A DNA stretch of 64,000 bases from Fasciolopsis buskii (Eukaryota; Platyhelminthes; Trematoda; Plagiorchiida; Fasciolidae). The translations under genes and the position numbers were made by a program. Numbering within the stretch: the first letter of the stretch is position 1; the number at the start of each line of letters is the position of its first letter. Below, one piece after another: positions 60,601 through 63,699 of this stretch. The notes under the pieces are model-generated. The model saw only the letters and a program-made list of their open reading frames with translations. It did no database searches and was not told the origin of the DNA. The stretch is taken from positions 1 through 64,000 of the forward strand of contig LUCM01000141.1 in assembly GCA_008360955.1 (NCBI GenBank), in the 5' to 3' direction.

Positions 60601-62604
60601 CTTAACTAAATATGTCATCAAGTTTTCCATGCGTTATACTTATTTGATTTCTCCCCGTTACAGTTACATGCTTTGAATTATATCAACCTTCTATGACACA
60701 CTGGACACACTGGAGTGTGGTGCGAGAGGTGTGCGGCATACAATCCATCGCTCCCCAAATTGAAGGAATAAGGAACGAACAGCAATGACCTTGCAACTTG
60801 GACTGGCATAGAACCGCATAAAGTCTCCCTAGGTCAGGTGGAAGAACAAACCGAGAGACGGGAAATTGCCACTTGCTACCAAAATGACCGGCGGATCATT
60901 TTGCCACCGCAGTCCGCTCAGCTATTGCGGCCGGGCAGTGTAAGGCAAAACTTTGAAGACTGACTTAAGCCAGACAGGAAATCCAGTAAAGCAAAGTGGG
61001 CTGCTTCAGATTCAGCGGGATTGACAGTCACCGGCGACACGATTATGTTTACTGCCTATCATTATGACGGTAATGTGAATACCTTAACAAAAGTCAGGCA
61101 TATGAAGCGACTAACTCAAATTCCCGGTTGAAAATATGGCGCGGGTTACTGTCCAGACGTCTTTTCAGACACCGGAGACTTTTAGCGGTGTGAACACACT
61201 ATACAGTACTACTCTACAATGGAAACCAGAGATTGAAAGCTTCCATGGCTACACAACAAATTTGCCCCGGCAACGTGCAACTTTGTTGGCTTGAAAGTAA
61301 CTTTTCTTAGTTTGATTGTCCTCAAATAAGATTTTCTTTTCCGAATCGGTCCACCTCGACCAGTTCGGCTAGATCCAAGTGAGAAACGTCGTTAATCCCG
61401 GCGACAGTCAAGCGATTAGAAGTCACGGGGTTTCAACCTGGAAGTGTGCAGTTTCAAATAATCCCAGCAGCCGTCAGCTTCATCTACAAAGAACCCTTAG
61501 ATATGGATTCTGATCCCCCTAACAAAGGAAGTAAATAGTCGAAAGGGTAAAAGTGCATTCGATCCCACACGTGAACATAGGTCACGATTTTCTAATATGG
61601 ATGCACGCGATCAGGAGAGAGAGCTTGACAAGTGGTTGAGATACAGGTGTTCCATTCATCCTCCATCAATAGATAGGACTGTTGCTTCACGCTACCCGGA
61701 AATTCTTTCCGCTGAGAGAACTCGTGACCGAGGAGATATTACGTTTGCTGTCAGTACGTAGGTCACAAGCCGGTTGATTTAACCCCAAATAAACTTCTTT
61801 GGCTTGGGCTTTGTGGTTCTCGAGGGAAGAAACTACACAATCTCTACACCAGCTTGAATTGGTTCTGGGATTCCACTAATTAGAGACCGGGAATCCACGT
61901 CTATTTGCCCTACAAGTCGATCTTACTTTGGGATAATATTTCTAGATTGCCAACGAAAAACTGGATTTGGTGATATCCTGACTTTAAGTGATTTTGTGAC
62001 CTATCAGATTTTGGGATAACGTATAGGACACGATTTTCTCATCCTGTACCCATGTCCCGGTTGCAGATTAGCTCACGTATTTCCCTCCTCGTCTTTGAGT
62101 TGGTGGTAATTCGGCGATCCCTATGTAACTTCAATAGCTCTGCTCTTGTACCTCCCGTGGCAAATGGGGGGCCAGCAGATATGTATGTACATGTATATTA
62201 CAAAAGCTTGCCTCAGCATATCTACCAGTCAATAAATCGATCTTCAGACTATTATGCAGTGTGGTCAAGGTCAACCCATCACGGATTTGGTCCGCGCTGG
62301 ACACGATGTCCACACTTTCGGGAGCGATATGTGATGCGATCCAGGGTGCAAACTGGTGGGGGCAATATGTCGCACGGGGAGCATGGTGAGAGTAGCATCG
62401 CAATCGGTCCGTCAAATTACACTCGGAAAAAGTGCGTAGGAATTGGGAAACGAATTCGGACATGGATTGCACTTTTTCCGATCACGTTTCCGGATGAAGT
62501 GACTGCGATATTTGTTTTTATACTTCACTTTTGATAGAACGCGACCGTGACGGAAAGACGCGGGGACTTGAAACAACGTGACGAGAATTTCGTGGACACT
62601 TTGG
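3546..62604 (+). CDS. MADD: MADD / Rab3-GEP homologue (DENN-domain Rab exchange factor), multi-exon, partial at both ends
   Basis: This entry spans a spliced gene; individual exons are listed separately. The joined translation follows MADD family proteins from the end of uDENN through cDENN and dDENN into the two conserved blocks of the central region. DENN proteins of this family load GTP onto Rab3 and Rab27 and act on synaptic and secretory vesicles; the same role here is inferred from homology. Exons: 3546-3745, 9151-9307, 18222-18383, 23763-23894, 24831-24944, 27080-27160, 27746-27886, 29338-29496, 30830-31094, 31902-32191, 41159-41242, 44306-44334, 45025-45140, 48122-48349, 51020-51281, 53662-53851, 58977-59156, 62538-62604. 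Every junction is phase-consistent and has AG/GT borders, mostly GTAAGT or GTGAGT donors. The start codon and first exons lie upstream of the window, and the C-terminal end lies downstream. Introns reach about 9 kb, swollen by retroelements. Confidence 0.93.
7241..7326 (+). repeat. left arm of inverted repeat
   Basis: Starts TATATCTTGAAAAA and contains AGGAAGGATTGGATTAGTCA. It is repeated in reverse complement at 7725-7810 with only scattered differences. Confidence 0.88.
7725..7810 (-). repeat. right arm of inverted repeat
   Basis: Reverse complement of 7241-7326. Contains TGACTAATCCAATCCTTCCT and ends in TCAAGATATATA, running into the (TA)n at 7805-7821. Confidence 0.88.
9151..9307 (+). 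CDS. MADD: MADD exon, uDENN-cDENN linker
   Basis: Acceptor TACTGACAG; donor GTGAGT. One base completes the Arg codon of the previous exon, then the frame reads [16 protein letters not shown], followed by [20 protein letters not shown]. Vertebrate MADD has the corresponding [20 protein letters not shown]. Ends in phase 0. The exon is separated from the preceding one by 5.4 kb and from the next by 8.9 kb of intron. Confidence 0.93.
14480..14526. repeat. (TA)n microsatellite
   Basis: Uninterrupted AT dinucleotide run of about 45 bases inside an intron. Confidence 0.98.
16156..16709. other. assembly gap
   Basis: 554 consecutive N. Lies inside an intron. The exon chain across it is phase-consistent, so no coding exon need be missing. 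Confidence 1.
18222..18383 (+). CDS. MADD: MADD exon, start of cDENN core
   Basis: Acceptor CTGACCAACAG; donor GTGAGT; exactly 54 codons, phase 0 on both sides. Contains [20 protein letters not shown] and then LTAIMLEQK. The block [13 protein letters not shown] is almost invariant in MADD proteins, and the preceding [13 protein letters not shown] matches LTFALPDPSRFTL. This is the strongest diagnostic stretch for the family assignment. Confidence 0.97.
18896..18918. repeat. (TA)n microsatellite
   Basis: Short uninterrupted TA run. Confidence 0.95.
19182..19318. repeat. 51-bp foldback inverted repeat
   Basis: Left arm 19182-19232 and right arm 19268-19318 are reverse complements at 49 of 51 positions; the two differences fall in a three-base patch (AAA versus CAG). 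The 35-base spacer is GC-rich and itself contains short repeats (CCCACGG twice, then CCGTG). This can form a long hairpin. It could be a MITE, a small palindromic duplication or an assembly artefact. No coding potential is apparent. Confidence 0.92.
21494..21548. repeat. (CA)n / (GCACAC)n microsatellite
   Basis: Imperfect CA-rich tract with GCACAC and ATGCAC interruptions, ending in pure (CA)n. Confidence 0.92.
22113..22136. repeat. (CA)n microsatellite
   Basis: Pure CA repeat of about 24 bases followed by ACACAGACACG. Confidence 0.95.
22530..22692 (+). mobile_element. tRNA-derived SINE, family B
   Basis: tRNA-like head with a B-box (GAGTTCGAATCCC), then the family body GTCAACTTCTCCATCTGGCA, GCAGCCTTCCATTGACCGCA and a 3' end in ATTAACAAAGATAAG plus an A-rich tail. 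The same order of blocks recurs at 37545, 46995 and, inverted, at 47880. Confidence 0.75.
23763..23894 (+). CDS. MADD: MADD exon, cDENN core
   Basis: Acceptor CATACAG; donor GTAAGT; 44 codons, phase 0/0. Reads [18 protein letters not shown] then [20 protein letters not shown]. This is the central cDENN helix-strand unit, and nearly every position is conserved with vertebrate MADD ([32 protein letters not shown]). Confidence 0.97.
23895..24830 (+). other. MADD intron with (TA)n
   Basis: 936-base intron. A (TA)n occupies 24549-24591. No other feature is visible. Confidence 0.85.
24549..24591. repeat. (TA)n microsatellite
   Basis: Uninterrupted AT run of about 43 bases. Confidence 0.98.
24831..24944 (+). 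CDS. MADD: MADD exon, cDENN core
   Basis: Acceptor TTACCGCGCAG; donor GTAAGT; 38 codons, phase 0/0. Reads [17 protein letters not shown] then [12 protein letters not shown]. The [10 protein letters not shown] and DVWLVDLD motifs are hallmark cDENN segments. Ends at the same Asn-Arg position where an exon border falls naturally before the linker to dDENN. Confidence 0.97.
24945..27079 (+). other. MADD intron with SINE
   Basis: 2.1 kb. A family A SINE fills 24975-25165 just behind the splice donor. A further B-box-like GGGTTCGAATTCTGCC occurs near 25694, possibly a second, decayed SINE. Nothing else recognised. Confidence 0.75.
24975..25165 (-). mobile_element. tRNA-derived SINE, family A
   Basis: Reverse-strand copy: read on the - strand it has a tRNA-like head (GGCTAAGGCGTTCGACT), a B-box region (GGTTCGCGTCCCAGTTCGA), the body ATGATTCCTAACAAGGATGA and AACAGCTGTGCAGTGCTTCC, then a tail ending ATTTCATG. 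It is closely related to the + copy at 41318 and the - copy at 59300. Confidence 0.85.
27080..27160 (+). CDS. MADD: MADD exon, cDENN-dDENN linker
   Basis: Acceptor TTTTTCCTAACAG; donor GTATGT; 27 codons, phase 0/0. Reads [20 protein letters not shown] then LVEHLEQ, matching the family pattern VIAPTN...LPILPEPE..ELKKHLKQ. Too short to identify alone, but order, phase and flanking exons make it secure. Confidence 0.9.
27161..27745 (+). other. MADD intron
   Basis: 585-base intron; nothing recognised in it. Confidence 0.85.
27746..27886 (+). CDS. MADD: MADD exon, DENN linker with VDVATRVAM motif
   Basis: Acceptor CCATACCAG; donor GTAAGT; 47 codons, phase 0/0. Starts ALSRMRSTQ and ends [14 protein letters not shown], the latter matching [14 protein letters not shown] of vertebrate MADD. 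The middle, [17 protein letters not shown], is variable and shorter than in vertebrates. Confidence 0.96.
27887..29337 (+). other. MADD intron
   Basis: 1.45 kb. A short AATC tetranucleotide repeat sits at 27943-27966. An 86-codon Arg-rich open frame on the - strand (28708-28968) is unrecognised. Confidence 0.8.
27943..27966. repeat. (AATC)n microsatellite
   Basis: Six tandem AATC units. Confidence 0.95.
29338..29496 (+). CDS. MADD: MADD exon, dDENN part
   Basis: Acceptor CATGTTTTCAG; donor GTGCGT; 53 codons, phase 0/0. Reads [20 protein letters not shown] then [19 protein letters not shown] and ends RRLAKTQ. Family equivalents are [24 protein letters not shown] and KLARTQ. Confidence 0.97.
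30335..30390 (-). mobile_element. SINE family A fragment
   Basis: Contains GCATGGAAACCGAGTACAGC and TTCCATCCTTGTTAGGAATC, the core of the family A body in reverse orientation. Truncated at both ends. Confidence 0.7.
30615..30790 (+). mobile_element. tRNA-derived SINE, family A, 5'-degraded
   Basis: Body GATGATTCCTAACAAGAATG and AAACAGTTGTACAGTGTTAA followed by a tail AATCAAATCAAATCC. The tRNA-like head is degraded. Ends about 40 bases before the acceptor of the next MADD exon (30830), so it forms the branch-point region. Confidence 0.78.
30830..31094 (+). CDS. MADD: MADD exon, end of dDENN
   Basis: Acceptor AACCATTTGAAG, weak but required by homology; donor GTAAGT; starts phase 0, ends phase 1. 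Begins [20 protein letters not shown] then [14 protein letters not shown], matching [20 protein letters not shown] and PALIGDKPKWYAH. The last about 35 residues ([14 protein letters not shown]...) are variable. A tRNA-derived SINE ends about 45 bases upstream of this acceptor. Confidence 0.96.
31095..31901 (+). other. MADD intron
   Basis: 807-base intron; nothing recognised except the C10-type tract at 31882-31892 close to the acceptor. Confidence 0.85.
31902..32191 (+). CDS. MADD: MADD exon, polar linker after DENN
   Basis: The acceptor follows a C-rich tract and TTTTCAG. The first two bases complete CGT (Arg), then [19 protein letters not shown] follows, then a basic patch ([16 protein letters not shown]) and a Ser/Asn-rich tail. 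I chose the GTAAGT donor at 32192 because it leaves phase 0, which the next plausible exon (41159) requires. A second in-frame GT (GTAAAT, 32280) would leave phase 1. Without splicing the frame stays open to a TAG at 32396. No close vertebrate match is visible, as expected for this variable part. Confidence 0.8.
33401..33463 (+). repeat. 63-bp inverted repeat, left copy
   Basis: Contains CCCAGTGGGCAAAGAGGGTA and CCATTGGCAACCGTGCT. Found inverted at 37192-37254 with 7 differences, all G/A or A/G. Confidence 0.9.
33521..33588. repeat. (TG)n-rich tract
   Basis: Imperfect TGTG repeat with GCATG and CCATG interruptions. Confidence 0.9.
34552..34585. repeat. (TA)n microsatellite
   Basis: TA run directly in front of the hammerhead-bearing repeat. 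Confidence 0.97.
34587..34790 (+). mobile_element. short retroelement-like repeat carrying a hammerhead ribozyme, copy 1
   Basis: Begins near GCACACTCTTGACGCC, includes CCAATTCGGAGTG and TTGGACAAGAGAGTACAGGG, the hammerhead core at 34674-34726, then GGGCAAATTTTGTTCACGCATCCAGACACTACT and a (TA)n tail (34767-34781). The same blocks occur in the same order on the - strand at 59790-60000, so this is a dispersed family. Short size, no protein and a ribozyme resemble the hammerhead-bearing SINE-like repeats of schistosomes and the retrozymes of other animals; that link is by analogy. Confidence 0.82.
34674..34726 (+). ncRNA. type I hammerhead ribozyme
   Basis: Core CTGACGA at 34686-34692; stem II GCGA/TCGC (34693-34696 with 34703-34706) closed by a six-base loop CAATAA; GAAA at 34707-34710; then ACCGGT, which gives a very short self-complementary stem III, and cleavage triplet GTC ending at 34716. 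Stem I pairs GGG..GCATAT (34674-34685) with GTGTGC.CCC (34717-34726): six pairs next to the core, an internal loop, and three G-C pairs. Loopless stem III suggests activity as a dimer or in tandem transcripts, as reported for minimal animal hammerheads. Self-cleavage itself is inferred. Confidence 0.85.
34820..34867 (-). ncRNA. hammerhead-like motif at the 3' end of the Penelope-like element
   Basis: On the - strand: ACGTTT, then GACAACGA, stem GTCC/GGAT with loop TAGTTT, then CGAAACGTC, and AAACGT closing the outer stem. This resembles the hammerheads known in the terminal repeats of Penelope-like elements, but the CTGANGA box is imperfect (TGACAACGA). Confidence 0.45.
34860..35390 (-). CDS. 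Penelope-like element GIY-YIG endonuclease domain
   Basis: 176 codons to a TGA at 34860-34862. GIY-YIG motifs: [11 protein letters not shown] and QYVGET near residues 50-70, Arg in [13 protein letters not shown], and HCAQTGH, then the catalytic-type Glu in GERLILEA. The CxxC-like Cys pair after VIP is typical for Penelope-like endonucleases. In frame with the RT part upstream, separated from it only by the TAG at 35478. Confidence 0.88.
   Translation of the reverse strand: MVLPYIRGVSEAVERILRPLDITIADKPTGTLRSILFNGKDRVDQHDQSGVVYVIPCLGCDKQYVGETSKQLRTRLHEHSLALRRADPHSQIWNHCAQTGHEGNINNAKVVSRANRKGERLILEALHSNNSFNRPLEIDKHYVILTRPGCRIERQTDGQCTKPNGTSDSIQSLIHV
35478..36600 (-). pseudogene. Penelope-like reverse transcriptase, interrupted by TAG codons
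   Basis: RT fingers and palm are readable in one frame: [26 protein letters not shown] (catalytic Asp), [28 protein letters not shown] (catalytic YVDD) and [11 protein letters not shown] plus [19 protein letters not shown], the last a Penelope RT signature. TAG codons lie at + strand 36342-36344, 36297-36299, 36177-36179 and 35478-35480. The one before GLPKVH replaces the usual Tyr. Probably inactive. Confidence 0.88.
36583..36583. other. single ambiguous base
   Basis: One N in the assembly. The Penelope frame shifts by one base exactly here, so the N may be a spurious extra base. Confidence 0.95.
37061..37078. repeat. (TA)n microsatellite
   Basis: TA run at the 5' (right) border of the Penelope-like element. 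Confidence 0.95.
37192..37254 (-). repeat. 63-bp inverted repeat, right copy
   Basis: Reverse complement of 33401-33463 at 56 of 63 positions. Contains GGTTGCCAATGG and TACCCTCTTTGCCCACTGGG. Confidence 0.9.
37545..37712 (+). mobile_element. tRNA-derived SINE, family B
   Basis: tRNA-like head with B-box GCGGGTTCGTATTCTCCC, then CACCGGTCAACTTCCCCGCT, TGGTAGCCCTCTG and a tail TTTCATTAATAAAGGAAGTA followed by A-rich sequence. Best-preserved copy of the family in the window. Confidence 0.82.
37960..40440 (+). mobile_element. decayed CR1-like non-LTR retrotransposon
   Basis: Many frameshifts and stops. Order of remnants: endonuclease end (NPNIILGDF at about 38217-38245), RT fingers ([14 protein letters not shown], about 39145-39187), the region equivalent to GVPQG..SP (39515-39570, SSKELPFLF), palm/thumb part ([17 protein letters not shown], about 39797-39847) and the C-terminal [20 protein letters not shown] (40002-40061). 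The LGITVD and [10 protein letters not shown] blocks are typical of CR1-like elements in flatworms. No functional frame remains. Confidence 0.75.
40705..40805 (-). mobile_element. SINE family A fragment
   Basis: Contains GTTTCATCCTTGTTAGGAAT and TCCACCGCGCACGGACC, matching the family A body and head junction in reverse orientation. Confidence 0.68.
41159..41242 (+). CDS. MADD: MADD exon, acidic linker
   Basis: Acceptor TTGCATGCATTGCAG; donor GTACGT; 28 codons, phase 0/0. Reads [20 protein letters not shown] then DDSGDRKA. The other two frames have stops, so the phase is forced and fits the donor at 32192. The acidic composition resembles the Asp/Ser-rich segment after dDENN in MADD, but there is no strong alignment. 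Confidence 0.7.
41318..41520 (+). mobile_element. tRNA-derived SINE, family A, complete-looking
   Basis: Head is tRNA-like: A-box TAGCGGGATGGCTAAGGCG and B-box GGGTTCGCGTCCC (41369-41381) with normal spacing for a pol III promoter. It continues into CATGATTTCTAACAAAGATG, AAACAACTGTACAGTGCTAC and a 3' part ending ATTATTTCATGAAAAC. Same family on the - strand at 24975 and 59300. Confidence 0.85.
41701..42431. other. assembly gap
   Basis: 731 consecutive N inside an intron. Flanking exon phases do not require a missing exon. Confidence 1.
43325..43445 (-). mobile_element. SINE family A fragment, diverged
   Basis: Contains GTTTCATTAGTTAGTGTTAG, CTATCCATCGCATTCGAACT and GAAACGCGAC, a degraded reverse-orientation match to the family A head and body. 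Confidence 0.5.
44306..44334 (+). CDS. MADD: MADD microexon (29 nt), inferred
   Basis: A 29-base segment between TACGTCAATCAG and the perfect donor GTAAGT, encoding DDVAESFNA plus two bases of an Arg codon. Starts in phase 0, as the previous exon requires, and ends in phase 2, which the next exon (45025) completes with one base. The identification rests on splice borders and phase only. Confidence 0.55.
44335..45024 (+). other. MADD intron with tRNA-like sequence
   Basis: 690-base intron whose only recognisable content is the tRNA-like stretch on the - strand at 44768-44845. Confidence 0.7.
44768..44845 (-). repeat. tRNA-like sequence, probably SINE head
   Basis: On the - strand there is an A-box TTAGCTCGTTGG and a B-box CGGGTTCGAATCG at tRNA spacing, with ATCATCTG/CAGATGAT able to form an arm between them. 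The acceptor stem does not close, so a functional tRNA is unlikely. Confidence 0.4.
45025..45140 (+). CDS. MADD: MADD exon, variable linker
   Basis: Acceptor GTTTGATTTCAG; donor GTGAGT at 45141. A weaker GT at 45126 keeps the same phase. One base completes the split Arg codon, then the frame reads [20 protein letters not shown] and [18 protein letters not shown]. Ends in phase 1. Only this frame is open, and it links the microexon with the exon at 48122. Confidence 0.7.
45725..46080 (+). pseudogene. GIY-YIG endonuclease remnant (Penelope-like)
   Basis: Broken frames read [12 protein letters not shown], then [16 protein letters not shown] and [11 protein letters not shown], and later [15 protein letters not shown]. 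They align in order with the intact GIY-YIG frame at 7310-7692 ([26 protein letters not shown]). Several stops and frame changes; dead copy. Confidence 0.65.
46995..47175 (+). mobile_element. tRNA-derived SINE, family B
   Basis: B-box ACGGGTTCGATTCCTCTC, body CACCGCCGGTCAACTTTCCC, AAGCCCTCTGCAGACCGCGA, tail GTCTCATTAATTAAAGAAAT with A-rich end. Confidence 0.82.
47750..47880 (-). mobile_element. SINE family B, 3' part
   Basis: Reverse orientation: GCGGTCGGTCAACTTCCCCA and CTTCCTGGTAAACTG with a tail TTTTTTCATTAATGAATGAA. Shares body and tail with the copies at 37545 and 46995; the head is missing. Confidence 0.7.
48122..48349 (+). CDS. MADD: MADD exon, acidic central region
   Basis: Acceptor TCTCTTCCTATTGCGTACAG, with a good pyrimidine tract; donor GTGAGT. 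Starts and ends in phase 1. Contains [16 protein letters not shown], then [20 protein letters not shown] and [12 protein letters not shown]. It sits where vertebrate MADD has a Ser/Thr-rich region with a short hydrophobic helix, and conservation is weak. Confidence 0.8.
49228..50450 (+). mobile_element. 5'-truncated RTE-like non-LTR retrotransposon
   Basis: Begins inside the RT domain ([19 protein letters not shown], 49280-49336), passes the catalytic [13 protein letters not shown] (49406-49444), then [36 protein letters not shown] and [21 protein letters not shown] frameshift near 50100 is followed by [20 protein letters not shown] and a stop at 50246. A 3' UTR follows and ends in a GATGAT repeat (about 50427-50443), typical of RTE 3' ends. 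5' truncation is the usual outcome of target-primed integration. Confidence 0.9.
49311..50108 (+). pseudogene. RTE-like reverse transcriptase C-terminal fragment
   Basis: 265-codon open frame holding the YADD catalytic box and the C-terminal WLGHV.RM block. It lacks the endonuclease and RT fingers, so it cannot act alone. Frame is lost shortly before the true family C-terminus. Confidence 0.88.
51020..51281 (+). CDS. MADD: MADD exon, Ser/Lys-rich central region
   Basis: Acceptor TTTCTTTCTCACACTACAG; donor GTGAGA. Phase 1 in, phase 2 out. Encodes [20 protein letters not shown], then a Ser-rich stretch and [18 protein letters not shown], with [12 protein letters not shown] near its end. The basic Ser-rich composition and the KNLFGL segment recall the vertebrate region around LKVFGLNTL. 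Proline-rich PPVP could be an SH3-type ligand, which is speculative. Confidence 0.82.
51282..53661 (+). other. MADD intron
   Basis: 2.4 kb. Contains the possible cassette exon 53292-53378; otherwise unrecognised. A TGTGTGCGTGTG stretch lies near 51980. Confidence 0.7.
53292..53378 (+). CDS. MADD: possible MADD cassette exon
   Basis: Acceptor TTATTCACTTTTCAG is good; donor GTATCT at 53379 is weak. 87 nt with one base in and two bases out, so inclusion or skipping keeps the frame of 51281 to 53662. Encodes [17 protein letters not shown] and then IRIILDILS. No family match is visible. The main path can go straight from 51281 to 53662. Confidence 0.35.
53662..53851 (+). CDS. MADD: MADD exon, conserved central helical block
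   Basis: Acceptor preceded by a long pyrimidine tract (53620-53650) and GATTGAAAG; donor GTGAGT. One base in, phase 0 out. Reads [20 protein letters not shown], then [20 protein letters not shown]. The vertebrate counterpart is [20 protein letters not shown] with RLLESEQLRVFVLSKLN. The spacing matches and the homology is clear. Confidence 0.93.
54556..54612. repeat. (TA)n microsatellite
   Basis: Uninterrupted TA run of about 57 bases, the longest in the window. Confidence 0.98.
55650..55800 (+). repeat. unclassified dispersed repeat, copy 1
   Basis: Contains CTTGAACCGTCTTAAAACCA and CATGAAGTTTCGTCAGGCCA, aligning without large gaps to 60755-60905. Encoded - strand frame includes [18 protein letters not shown] but no family is recognised. 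Confidence 0.55.
57130..58010 (-). pseudogene. Ty3/gypsy integrase remnant
   Basis: Read on the - strand in shifting frames: [28 protein letters not shown], then [20 protein letters not shown] and [20 protein letters not shown] (integrase catalytic core with the Glu of AERF), [11 protein letters not shown], then [20 protein letters not shown] and GPFRIIS at the C-terminal end. The order and wording fit gypsy elements of the CsRn1 type known from flukes. Frameshifts near 57800 and 57520; no LTR was found. Confidence 0.85.
58977..59156 (+). CDS. MADD: MADD exon, conserved block GIGGLAS..LLEI
   Basis: Acceptor CGGTCTAATTTAG; donor GTGAGT; 60 codons, phase 0 on both sides. Contains [20 protein letters not shown] then [20 protein letters not shown] and ends GKKKSNN. 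Vertebrate MADD has KVYKGMLDLLKCTVLSLEQ and HAGLGGMASIFGLLEIAQTHY at the same place. A SINE lies 145 bases downstream. Confidence 0.95.
59300..59490 (-). mobile_element. tRNA-derived SINE, family A
   Basis: Reverse-strand copy with TAGCTAAGGCGTTCGACTC, GGTTCGCGTCCCAGTTCG, body GATGATTCCTAACAGACATG and tail ATGGTGAATTATTTCATG. Very close to the copy at 24975. Confidence 0.85.
59790..60000 (-). mobile_element. hammerhead-bearing repeat, copy 2
   Basis: On the - strand: GCTTCCATGCACAATCTTGA, CTAATTCGGAGTACATAAG, TGTCTGGACAAGAGAATACC, the hammerhead core, then CATTTTGTCCACTCATCCAG, ATACTACTTGC and a TATATA-rich tail. All blocks match copy 1 in order. Additional - strand sequence upstream (AAGAATTATCCACGCCTCAC) may belong to a longer form of the family. 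Confidence 0.8.
59842..59897 (-). ncRNA. hammerhead ribozyme, diverged
   Basis: On the - strand: CTGACGA, stem II GCGG/CCGC with loop CGATTA, GAAA, ACCGGTC. The core is unchanged from copy 1. Stem II has G-C where copy 1 has A-T, so pairing is kept. Stem I is weaker (A-U, U-A, A-U, with mismatches near the core), so cleavage may be poor. Confidence 0.75.
60755..60905 (+). repeat. unclassified dispersed repeat, copy 2
   Basis: Contains CTTGGACTGGCATAGAACCG and CATAAAGTCTCCCTAGGTCA, aligning with 55650-55800 in the same orientation with many substitutions. Confidence 0.55.
62538..62604 (+). CDS. MADD: MADD exon, [13 protein letters not shown] segment
   Basis: Acceptor TTCACTTTTGATAG; donor GTAAGT. 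Phase 0 in, phase 1 out. Encodes [20 protein letters not shown] then TL. It matches the short conserved vertebrate stretch ELDTRSLKEENFIASIE, which follows the preceding block. It is the most 3' exon I consider well supported. Confidence 0.82.
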
Positions 62605-63394
62605 GTAAGTGAAATCTCCACATCCCGTATCGATTAGAGCAATTATGAACATTTGAATGAAAATTGTGAGAGGCGAGTCGAGGCCAGGGGTCTGCGACAG
62701 GCCGGATAAAGCCCCGATTTACAGTTAGTGATTTGACAAAATGGGCCGTTAAGTACGATAACTTTTTTTGGGACGTGAAACAACACTGTCCAATTCCGAC
62801 AATGTCCATTCATGACTAATCAAGTAGTACAAAAATTTTCGACAGCTCATGGAAAAAGAAAGTAGCATTGTTTTTGTTGAGGAATCATTCATACGCAATG
62901 TCAAAATCAGGGTTTTCGTAACGCCCCGTTTTTGTTCCGCATTCGTACTGAAAAGTTGTGCGGACTGAACGATCGATATCAATCGCCATTATGTTATGGG
63001 CTTGGTCTCCATTTTACCAGTCACGTTATCCCCACTGTGGACCTGACAATTGGGCCTGAACTGCATTTGTCAGTTGTCCAAGACGATGATATACGCGGTT
63101 GTTTTTATTTCCAATTACACGGTATTGTATTCATAAAATTGACTCCCGGACTATACGTAGTAATTTGTTTGTATGGCAGCCCAAGCAGTTTGTATACACG
63201 AAAGAGGAATACTGTGAGTGACCACACGTACGCATCAGGTGTGCGCAACTTGAACCGTTGGCGGAATGAATCACGAAAACCTAAAAACGAATCAGAAGCA
63301 AAGTAGAAGCAAAATGGAAACGTAATCGCGTGTGTGTATATGCCGTATGTGTTTGTTCGTAGTTTTCCGATAGATTGATCTTCAATCGGCGACG

Positions 63395-63424
63395 CGTGTG
63401 TGCGTGTGTGTGTGTGTGTATATA
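63395..63424. repeat. (TG)n microsatellite
   Basis: TGTGTGCG followed by pure (TG)n and TATATA. Confidence 0.93.
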
Positions 63425-63645
63425 TCGACCGGATCGATTCTCACACGATGATAATGATGGGCTGAGACTTAGCAGAGCGGATGGCAGCACAAATTATCAG
63501 TTTTTAAATTACTAGTCTAAATACCCCGTCATGAAGCACTAATGTTACAAACTGGTGCACGACGCTCGTTATCCTAGTGATCCGACCAAGCGGTAAAGGT
63601 CGCGCGACGGCCCTTGCTCACTTGCACTCAAGGCTGTTAGGTCAG

Positions 63646-63699
63646 GTGATTCCGTGACCGGTGTGCCGATGGAGCGAGCACAGAGCGATGACAACCCAG
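63646..63699 (+). CDS. MADD: possible next MADD exon
   Basis: Acceptor GCTGTTAGGTCAG; donor GTGAGA; 54 nt, phase 1 in and phase 1 out, so it would join the exon ending at 62604. Encodes DSVTGVPMERAQSDDNP. This resembles the DQDSVIGVSP and SSSQDSE surroundings of vertebrate MADD but is too short to be sure. The pyrimidine tract is poor. Confidence 0.4.

Larger units (their letters stand above)
59157..62537 (+). other. MADD intron with SINE and hammerhead repeat
   Basis: 3.4 kb. Contains a family A SINE (59300-59490, -), the second hammerhead repeat (59790-60000, -) and an unclassified repeat (60755-60905). A 51-codon frame at 61600-61752 and a 160-codon frame at 62052-62534 are unrecognised. 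Confidence 0.75.

Noticed and set aside
62052..62534. 160-codon open frame directly before the exon at 62538
   Set aside because: It ends at a TGA inside the acceptor region of the MADD exon, shows no family resemblance and is best explained as intron.
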